Positions 57,731-64,000 of a stretch of DNA of 64,000 bases are shown here, one piece after another. The stretch is taken from the NCBI GenBank assembly GCA_900290255.1, contig OMOD01000007.1, positions 46,000-109,999 on the forward strand, read 5' to 3'. The notes below the pieces were generated by a model, which saw only the letters and a program-made list of their open reading frames with translations, was not told where the DNA came from and did no database searches. The stretch's first letter is position 1; the number at the start of each line of letters is the position of its first letter. Made by a program: the position numbers and the translations under genes. This stretch comes from Candidatus Sulfotelmatobacter kueseliae. Its GTDB lineage: Bacteria > Acidobacteriota > Terriglobia > Terriglobales > Acidobacteriaceae.

Positions 57731-57764
57731 ATCGCAGCGCTGAAAGCGCTGCGCCACCCAAAAG
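57731..57764. repeat. REP palindrome, right flank of RAYT
   Basis: ATCGCAGCGCTGAAAGCGCTGCGCCACCCAAAAG. Confidence 0.85.
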
Positions 57765-57829
57765 CAGTTTTGCACAGATTCCGGTTCCGATTTGAACTGC
57801 ACCCCTTTCCCCTGCTACCGCATCTAAAA

Positions 57830-57859
57830 CTTGACAATGATCCACTCAGGTTCTATCAT
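57830..57859 (+). promoter_or_regulatory. Candidate sigma70 promoter (TTGACA-N17-TATCAT) overlapping a HAIR-like inverted repeat (CTTGACA-N7-ACTCAGG)
   Basis: -35 57831-57836, -10 57854-57859; dyad arms 57830-57836 and 57844-57850, compared with HspR HAIR consensus CTTGAGT-N7-ACTCAAG. Confidence 0.6.
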
Positions 57860-57935
57860 GTGCTTGATATAAAAGCACTTGCTAGAAATAAATCATTGTC
57901 AGCAAAGGACTTATCAAGTTTAGGAGGACCGTTTT

Positions 57936-59873
57936 ATGAGCAAGATTATCGGAATTGACCTGGGGACAACCAATTCCTGCGTGGCTGTCATGGAGGGCGG
58001 TGAGCCCAAAGTGATCCCCAATGAAGAAGGAGGGCGGACCACGCCTTCCGTGGTCGGCTTCACCAAGACCGGAGAGCGGCTGGTGGGGCAGGTGGCCAAG
58101 CGGCAGGCCATCACTAATCCGGAAAACACCGTGTATTCGATCAAGCGGTTCATGGGACGCCGCTTCGACGAAGTCAGCGAAGAAATGAAGATGGTCCCAT
58201 TCAAAGTCGTGCAGTCGGGCGACCACGTCGGCGTGATGGCGCAGGGCAAGGAGTATACTCCGCCGCAGATTTCGGCGCTGATCCTGCAGAAACTGAAGAA
58301 GGCGGCGGAAGACTATCTCGGCGAAAAGGTCACCGAGGCGGTCATCACCGTGCCCGCGTATTTCAACGATGCGCAGCGGCAAGCCACCAAAGACGCCGGG
58401 CAGATTGCCGGGCTGGAAGTGAAGCGCATCATCAACGAGCCGACGGCGGCGGCGCTCGCCTACGGTCTCGACAAAGGAAAAGACGAGACCATCGCCGTTT
58501 ATGACTTTGGCGGCGGCACCTTCGATATTTCCATCCTGGAAGTCGGCGAGGGCGTGATCGAGGTCAAGGCTACCAACGGCGACACCCACCTGGGCGGCGA
58601 CAACCTGGATCAGCGGTTGGTGGATTGGCTGATTGACGAGTTCAAGAAAGACGAAGGCCTCGACCTGCGCGGCAAGGGCAATGAGATGGCGCTGCAGCGT
58701 CTGCGCGACGCGGCGGAGCGCGCCAAGATTGAGCTTTCGACCACCATGGAGACCGAAATCAATCTGCCCTTCATCACGGCGGATGCCAGCGGCCCCAAGC
58801 ACCTGGTCAAAAAACTGACCCGGGCCAAGCTCGAAGGCATGGTCGAGGACCTCATTCAGCGCTCGGTCGGCCCGTGCAAGCAGTGCATGAAAGATGCGGG
58901 TATCGACGCCAGCAAGATCAACGAAGTCGTGCTGGTCGGCGGGCAGACCCGCATGCCTCGCATCCAGCAGCTGGTAAAAGAGCTGTTCGGACGCGAAGGC
59001 CACAAGGGCGTGAATCCCGACGAAGTGGTCGCGGTGGGTGCGGCGATTCAGGGCGGCGTGCTCAAGGGGGAAGTCAAAGACCTGTTGCTGCTCGACGTAA
59101 CTCCGCTGACGCTCTCGATCGAGACGCTGGGCGGGGTTTCCACCCCGATGATCCCGCGCAACACGACCATTCCGACCCGCAAGACGGAGACGTTCTCGAC
59201 CGCGGCCGACAGCCAGACCTCGGTTGAAGTCCACGTGCTGCAGGGTGAGCGCCCCATGGCGGGGCAGAACCGGACGCTGGGCAAGTTCCACCTGACTGGC
59301 ATTCCGCCGGCTCCGCGCGGCGTGCCGCAAATCGAGGTGACGTTCGATATTGACGCCAACGGCATCCTGAACGTGACCGCGAAAGATACGGCCACGCAAA
59401 AGGACCAGAAGATCACGATTACGTCGTCCTCCGGCCTGTCGAAGGACGAGGTCGAGCGCATGGCCAAGGAGGCCGACGCGCACTCGGCCGAAGACAAGGT
59501 CAAGCGCGACGAAATCGAAGCCCGCAACCAGCTCGACTCGATGGTCTACAACATCGAGAAGATGCTGCGCGAGCAAGGCGACAAGATTTCGGGCTCGGAG
59601 CGCGGCGACGTCGAAAACGCTGTGGCCGACGCCAAGAAGGCGCTGGAATCGAACGACAAGACCACTATGGACAAGGCCCGCGAAAAGCTGACCCAGGCTT
59701 CGCACAAGCTGGCCGAGCAGATGTACAAGGCGGCCCAGGCGCAGCCGGGGGCTGGTCCGGGAGCAGGTGGTCCGACGCCCGGAGCAGGTGCCCAGCCCGG
59801 CGGCGACGGCAAGGCCAAGAAAGACGAAGGCGTGATCGACGCCGAGTACGTGGATGTAGAAGATAAAAAGTAA
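57936..59873 (+). CDS. dnaK: Molecular chaperone DnaK (Hsp70)
   Basis: [51 protein letters not shown]; full length. Confidence 0.98.
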   Translation: MSKIIGIDLGTTNSCVAVMEGGEPKVIPNEEGGRTTPSVVGFTKTGERLVGQVAKRQAITNPENTVYSIKRFMGRRFDEVSEEMKMVPFKVVQSGDHVGVMAQGKEYTPPQISALILQKLKKAAEDYLGEKVTEAVITVPAYFNDAQRQATKDAGQIAGLEVKRIINEPTAAALAYGLDKGKDETIAVYDFGGGTFDISILEVGEGVIEVKATNGDTHLGGDNLDQRLVDWLIDEFKKDEGLDLRGKGNEMALQRLRDAAERAKIELSTTMETEINLPFITADASGPKHLVKKLTRAKLEGMVEDLIQRSVGPCKQCMKDAGIDASKINEVVLVGGQTRMPRIQQLVKELFGREGHKGVNPDEVVAVGAAIQGGVLKGEVKDLLLLDVTPLTLSIETLGGVSTPMIPRNTTIPTRKTETFSTAADSQTSVEVHVLQGERPMAGQNRTLGKFHLTGIPPAPRGVPQIEVTFDIDANGILNVTAKDTATQKDQKITITSSSGLSKDEVERMAKEADAHSAEDKVKRDEIEARNQLDSMVYNIEKMLREQGDKISGSERGDVENAVADAKKALESNDKTTMDKAREKLTQASHKLAEQMYKAAQAQPGAGPGAGGPTPGAGAQPGGDGKAKKDEGVIDAEYVDVEDKK

Positions 59874-59880
59874 GACTGGG

Positions 59881-59940
59881 CCACGGATTCACACGGATCA
59901 ATAAAGCCGCTAATCCGTGAGATCCGTGGCCAGCTTTTTT
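59881..59940 (+). terminator. Terminator-like inverted repeat with T-run (family P2 palindrome)
   Basis: CCACGGATTCACACGGAT ... ATCCGTGAGATCCGTGG CCAGC TTTTTT between dnaK and the small ORF/dnaJ. Confidence 0.6.
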
Positions 59941-59945
59941 GGAGG

Positions 59946-60134
59946 ATGGATTTGGATTTTCAGGTCAATGGTGAAACGTATTTCTTGAGCCTCGCCGAGG
60001 ATGAGAGGCGGTGGCTCGTTTTTGTGGAAAGTGCCACGGGCAGGCGGCCGATCCCTGTCTATGTGGATGTCCCGGAGTCCGAGGATTTGACGCTGGTGGT
60101 AGAAGATAAAGAGCGGCGGAAGATTCTGAATTAA
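59946..60134 (+). CDS. Small conserved-looking protein between dnaK and dnaJ
   Basis: MDLDFQVNGETYFLSLAEDERRWLVFVESATGRRPIPVYVDVPESEDLTLVVEDKERRKILN. GGAGG abuts ATG 59946, so TTG at 59952 may be the real start. Confidence 0.6.
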   Translation: MDLDFQVNGETYFLSLAEDERRWLVFVESATGRRPIPVYVDVPESEDLTLVVEDKERRKILN

Positions 60135-60172
60135 ACTCGGTTCGTCCCTGACTCGATTTAAGATTACGCTGA

Positions 60173-61420
60173 ATGGCAACTACTACCAAGAAGGACTACT
60201 ACGAGATTCTCGGCGTTAAGAAGTCCGCCTCAGCCGAGGACATCCGCAAGGCATTCCGCAAGCTGGCGCGCAAGTACCATCCGGACGTCAATCCTGGCGA
60301 CAAGTCGGCCGAAGAGAAGTTCAAGGCGCTCTCCGAGGCCAACGACGTTCTCAGCGATCCCAAGAAGCGCAAAATCTACGACCAGGTCGGGTTCTACTCC
60401 GACAACATTGATCCGGCGACAGCGGAAGCCTATGCGCGCGCCGGAGGCGGAGCGGGCGAGGGCTTTCCGGGAGGATTTCCAGGGGGTTTCCAGAGTGGGG
60501 CGCAGCAGGGCGGCCAGGGCGTTCCTTTCGATTTCGGCGGGTTCGATTTTTCGGATTTGGTCGACAGCGCGGGCCGCGGCCGCAAGAGCAGCGGCGGTGG
60601 GGGCAGCAGCTTTCGCGACATCTTCGGTTCGATGTTCGGCGGCGGGCGCGGCACACCGCCAGCCGAAGAAGGTCCTGAGCCGGGCGCCGATCTCGAATAT
60701 CAGGTGAATGTGCCTTTCTGGACGGCCATCCGCGGCGGCGTGATGCGGCTGAACATAACGCGGCACGATGTCTGCTCGCAGTGCCACGGGCAGGGGTTTC
60801 TCGAGTCGCCGGGCAAATGCCCGGAGTGTGGCGGGACCGGCCAGATCACCCAGACCGGCGGGCGGATGAAATTCAACGTGCAGTGCCCGCGCTGCCACGG
60901 GACGGGCAAGAATCTGACCACCTGCCCCACCTGCCACGGCGAGGGAACGGTGACGAAGACCGAACCGCTCGAAGTACGCATCAAGCCCGGAACGCGCGAC
61001 GGGCAGCGCATCCGGGTGCCAGGCAAGGGCAACGCCGGGGTTCACGGAGGTGCGGCGGGCGATCTCTACGCGATTATCCGCACCGGGGAGCACCCAATTT
61101 TCCGGCGCGAAGGCGATGACATCTACCTGACCGTCCCGGTGAGCGCCACCGAAGTCGCGCTGGGCGCCAAGATCGAGGTCCCGACTGTGGACGGCCGCGC
61201 CCTGCTGAAAATTCCCCCCGGCACGCACTCGGGTCAGAAACTGCGCCTGCGCGAAAAAGGCGTGCCTTCGGCTACAAAAGAAGGCGTGCGCGGAGACGAG
61301 ATCGTCGAGATCACAGTGACTGTTCCGATGCCGCGCGACGAGCGGACGAAAGAACTGCTGCGGGAACTGGCCAAGCTGAATCCGGAAGACCCGCGGGCCG
61401 AGCTGTGGAGCAGGGTGTAG
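60173..61420 (+). CDS. dnaJ: Molecular chaperone DnaJ
   Basis: [38 protein letters not shown]-rich region, four CxxCxGxG-type zinc motifs. Confidence 0.97.
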   Translation: MATTTKKDYYEILGVKKSASAEDIRKAFRKLARKYHPDVNPGDKSAEEKFKALSEANDVLSDPKKRKIYDQVGFYSDNIDPATAEAYARAGGGAGEGFPGGFPGGFQSGAQQGGQGVPFDFGGFDFSDLVDSAGRGRKSSGGGGSSFRDIFGSMFGGGRGTPPAEEGPEPGADLEYQVNVPFWTAIRGGVMRLNITRHDVCSQCHGQGFLESPGKCPECGGTGQITQTGGRMKFNVQCPRCHGTGKNLTTCPTCHGEGTVTKTEPLEVRIKPGTRDGQRIRVPGKGNAGVHGGAAGDLYAIIRTGEHPIFRREGDDIYLTVPVSATEVALGAKIEVPTVDGRALLKIPPGTHSGQKLRLREKGVPSATKEGVRGDEIVEITVTVPMPRDERTKELLRELAKLNPEDPRAELWSRV

Positions 61421-61725
61421 GCCGGGTTTTCGATTGCTGAATGCCGATTGAAAACTGTGCTCTCAGCCCCCGGTGGCGTCCACAATCGGCAATCGAAAAT
61501 CAGCGATCGAGAATTCCCCATTACCTCCGTACCACACCCCTCGCTTACAAAATTTGCAAAAAAACTCAAAAATAACTTGCATCTGTGGAAATTTGCCGTA
61601 ATCTCTAACTGCGAACTAACTCCGCCGAAATGCCCGGGAAATCGCACGATCCCGGGAGCCGCGAACGGAAAGTCAAGGGAGACGCGGTGGTGAGAGTGAG
61701 TCGCTTGAGGAGGAAGACATAGAAA

Positions 61726-63135
61726 TTGGCAACCGCTAGCGCCCCGCGTCGACAACTCGAACATCCCCAACCCCTCGCCGCCGTCCCCAACCGGAAAAGA
61801 TTCGTCCGCCTCACGCTCTGGCCCCTGGTCGCCGCCACCTTCTTTATGGTGTCGGGCGGAACCTATGGCACAGAAGAGATCGTGCATGGCGCCGGCTACG
61901 GACGCGCGATCCTGATTCTGCTCGTCACGCCTCTGCTCTGGAGCCTGCCGACCGCCTTCATGATCGGCGAGCTTTCGAGCGCGCTGCCCTTCGAAGGTGG
62001 ATACTACGCCTGGGTGCGCCGCGCCATGGGCAACTTCTGGGGATTTCAGGAAGCCTGGCTTTCGCTGGTGGCGTCCATTTTCGATATGGCGATCTATCCC
62101 ACGCTATTCGTGGCCTACCTGACCCGGATGTTCCCGTGGTTCCAGGAGGGCAATCGCGGATGGTGGGTGGCATTGTTCGTCGTGGTCGCGTGCGCACTGC
62201 TGAATATTGCCGGGGTGAAGGTGGTGTCGCTCACCTCGCTGTGGCTGTTCCTGGCGCTGTCAGCGCCCTTCGTGGCGATCGTGATACTGGCGCCGTTCAA
62301 GGTCAGCGCGCTGGTCAACGCCGTGACCAAGCCAACGACTTCCACCGTAGACATTCTGGGCGGCCTGCTCATCTGCATGTGGAACTACATGGGATGGGAC
62401 AATGCCTCGACCATCGCGACCGAAGTCGAGCGTCCGCAGCGCACTTATCCGCGGGCGATGCTGGTCGCGGTCTGCATCGTAGCCGTGAGCTACATCCTGC
62501 CCTTCGCCGCCATGTGGATGACCGGCCTGAAGGCCACCGCATGGGAGACCGGCTCATGGGCTGACATCGCGGGACTGTTGGGCGGGCCGCTGCTGCGTAT
62601 CGGCGTGGTGCTCGGTGGCATGATGAGTGCCTTCGGCATGTTCAACGCGCTGGTGATGAGCTATTCGCGCCTGCCGCTGGCCATGGCGCAGGACGGCATG
62701 CTCCCCAGCGTCTTCGGCAAACTGCAGAAGAAGTCGCGGGCGCCCTGGGTTGCCATCATCGGGCTGGCCATCGGATGGGCGATGTGCCTGGGCCTGGGCT
62801 TTGCCCGTCTGGTCACGCTCGACATTCTCCTCTACGGCTTCAGCCTGGTGCTGGAGTTCATGGCGCTGGCGGTGCTGCGCTTCCGCGAACCGGAACTGGC
62901 TCGGCCGTTCAGGGTACCGGGCGGGTTGTTCGGAGCCATCGCCATCGGCATTCCTCCGGCTCTGTTGCTCGGCTTCTCGGTGGTGAGGAGCGAACATGAG
63001 TCGGTGCTCGGCATGAGTTCGTTTGCCTTCGGAATGATCCTGATCGCGGCTGGCTTCGTGGCCTATTTCGTTAATCACGCGCTCAAGCCGGCGGGGTGGT
63101 CGGCGCCCGAAAGCAAACCACAGCCCGCGGCCTAG
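61726..63135 (+). CDS. APC family amino acid permease
   Basis: TTG start; FFMVSGGTYGTEEIVHGAGYGRAILILLVTPLLWSLPTAFMIGELSSALPFEGGYYAWVRRAMG; multiple TM segments. Confidence 0.88.
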   Translation: MATASAPRRQLEHPQPLAAVPNRKRFVRLTLWPLVAATFFMVSGGTYGTEEIVHGAGYGRAILILLVTPLLWSLPTAFMIGELSSALPFEGGYYAWVRRAMGNFWGFQEAWLSLVASIFDMAIYPTLFVAYLTRMFPWFQEGNRGWWVALFVVVACALLNIAGVKVVSLTSLWLFLALSAPFVAIVILAPFKVSALVNAVTKPTTSTVDILGGLLICMWNYMGWDNASTIATEVERPQRTYPRAMLVAVCIVAVSYILPFAAMWMTGLKATAWETGSWADIAGLLGGPLLRIGVVLGGMMSAFGMFNALVMSYSRLPLAMAQDGMLPSVFGKLQKKSRAPWVAIIGLAIGWAMCLGLGFARLVTLDILLYGFSLVLEFMALAVLRFREPELARPFRVPGGLFGAIAIGIPPALLLGFSVVRSEHESVLGMSSFAFGMILIAAGFVAYFVNHALKPAGWSAPESKPQPAA

Positions 63136-63143
63136 ATTCATTG

Positions 63144-63245
63144 CCACGGATTCACACGGATCCACCAGATCATGTTGGGGACAGCCGCCCTCGGCTGTCC
63201 GGCCGAGCGAAGCTCGACAGCGCTAGAATCCGTGCTGATCCGTGG
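63144..63245. repeat. Family P2 palindrome interrupted by family P1 copy C
   Basis: CCACGGATTCACACGGAT (63144-63161) ... P1 (63171-63223) ... ATCCGTGCTGATCCGTGG (63228-63245). Confidence 0.8.
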
Positions 63246-63274
63246 CTGATTTGTTTCTGCTATAAATAGTCGCG

Positions 63275-63391
63275 ATGACCAAACGCAAATCTAAAGGTGC
63301 ATACATGTTGAGCCGATTTGCGGGCGTGAGCGAAGCGGGAGCCCGCAGGCGAAATCCCGAGCGGAGCGAGGGAACCCGTGACCAAGCGTAA
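63275..63391 (+). CDS. Possible 38-aa upstream ORF beginning with a duplicated HspR N-terminus
   Basis: ATG ACC AAA CGC AAA TCT AAA GGT GCA TAC ATG ... TAA = MTKRKSKGAYMLSRFAGVSEAGARRRNPERSEGTRDQA*; first 11 aa identical to HspR. Confidence 0.45.
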   Translation: MTKRKSKGAYMLSRFAGVSEAGARRRNPERSEGTRDQA

Positions 63392-63779
63392 ATCCAAGGG
63401 CGCATACATGATCTCGGCCGTGGCCGAAATGTACGGCATTCATCCCCAGACGCTCCGCCTCTACGAGCGTGAAGGGCTGCTCAAGCCCTCGCGCACCGAG
63501 GGCAACACCCGCCTCTACACCGAAGAAGACCTGCAGCGGTTGGAATTCATTCTCACGCTGGCCCGTGATCTGGCGGTGAATATCTCGGGCATCGCCATCA
63601 TCCTGCAGATGCGCGAGCGTATGGAGGAGATGCAGCGCCAGATTCACGAATTCGTGCAGTACATCCAGCAGGAAGTGCTCACCCGCGCCACCGCGGCGGC
63701 CGATCCCTCGAAGGGCGCGATTGTGCCGGTGCGAAGAGCGATGGTCGCACCAACTGTGCAAACGCAAAAGAAACGGTGA
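63378..63779 (+). CDS. hspR: MerR-family heat-shock regulator HspR
   Basis: GTG start; MTKRKSKGAYMISAVAEMYGIHPQTLRLYEREGLLKPSRTEGNTRLYTEEDLQRLEFILTLARDLAVNISGIAIIL. Confidence 0.92.
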   Translation: MTKRKSKGAYMISAVAEMYGIHPQTLRLYEREGLLKPSRTEGNTRLYTEEDLQRLEFILTLARDLAVNISGIAIILQMRERMEEMQRQIHEFVQYIQQEVLTRATAAADPSKGAIVPVRRAMVAPTVQTQKKR

Positions 63780-63868
63780 CCGATCTCACATCACAGTTCG
63801 TCCCAAGCAGAACGATCAAGCCTGTTCACACTTGGATCATCTGCCCGATACCGTACTAGTGCAGTGCG

Positions 63869-64000
63869 TCATGCAGAGTGACGTTTATGCAGCGCCCGGC
63901 GGGCGCGTTTGACCTTCTCTAAGATGTCGGAAGCGCGGGCCGTCCAGATGAAGGGTTTAGGATTTTGGTTGTGGCGGTCGATGTAACTGCCGATCGCCAT
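63869..64000 (-). mobile_element. IS630-family-like transposase, C-terminal fragment (truncated by window edge)
   Basis: Manual reverse translation: MAIGSYIDRHNQNPKPFIWTARASDILEKVKRARRALHKRHSA*; YIDxHNxxPKPFxWTA is typical of IS630-like C-termini. Confidence 0.82.

Noticed and set aside
57882-59705. 607-aa minus-strand ORF
   Set aside because: Antisense to dnaK; long because of GC-rich codon structure.
61600-61700. ydaO/c-di-AMP riboswitch
   Set aside because: Only fragments resemble the motif and the GGGGUGAAUC-like element is absent, so it is not called as a feature.

Overview
The window looks like an Acidobacteriota-type chromosome segment: Oar-like TonB-dependent receptors, tandem acidobacterial VWFA proteins, and many intergenic palindromes. 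This lineage call is inference; no search was run. Left to right: (i) a glycan-degradation/TonB cluster at about 1-25.8 kb. It holds an edge-truncated GH106-like rhamnosidase, two Oar-like receptors, an (alpha/alpha)6 glycosidase, a TIM-barrel + FGE/SUMF1-type fusion, two VWFA paralogs, a Tat-type GH31, a LacI regulator and two overlapping ceramidase-like genes. (ii) A TetR/RND efflux locus with the relic of an extra outer-membrane-factor gene. (iii) tRNA-Leu(TAA), a TPR protein, and a decaheme cytochrome + MtrB/PioB porin pair. (iv) SulP, purA (probable TTG start), ndk, sucCD, thiolase, LytTR, Crp/Fnr and sigma-54 regulators, and purS. (v) A RAYT (Y1 transposase) flanked by inverted REP palindromes. 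(vi) dnaK - small ORF - dnaJ - APC permease - hspR, and the 3' end of an IS630-like transposase at the right edge. The most unusual signals are: a duplicated hspR translation-start segment whose two copies differ only at silent positions (plus ATG/GTG start) and are separated by a palindromic insert; palindromic repeats nested inside other palindromes; a HAIR-like operator overlapping a sigma70 promoter before dnaK; and LacI-type palindromes across the glycan locus, one stranded before a truncated ORF. No CRISPR array, rRNA or prophage was found. All assignments come from reading translations and motifs by eye.
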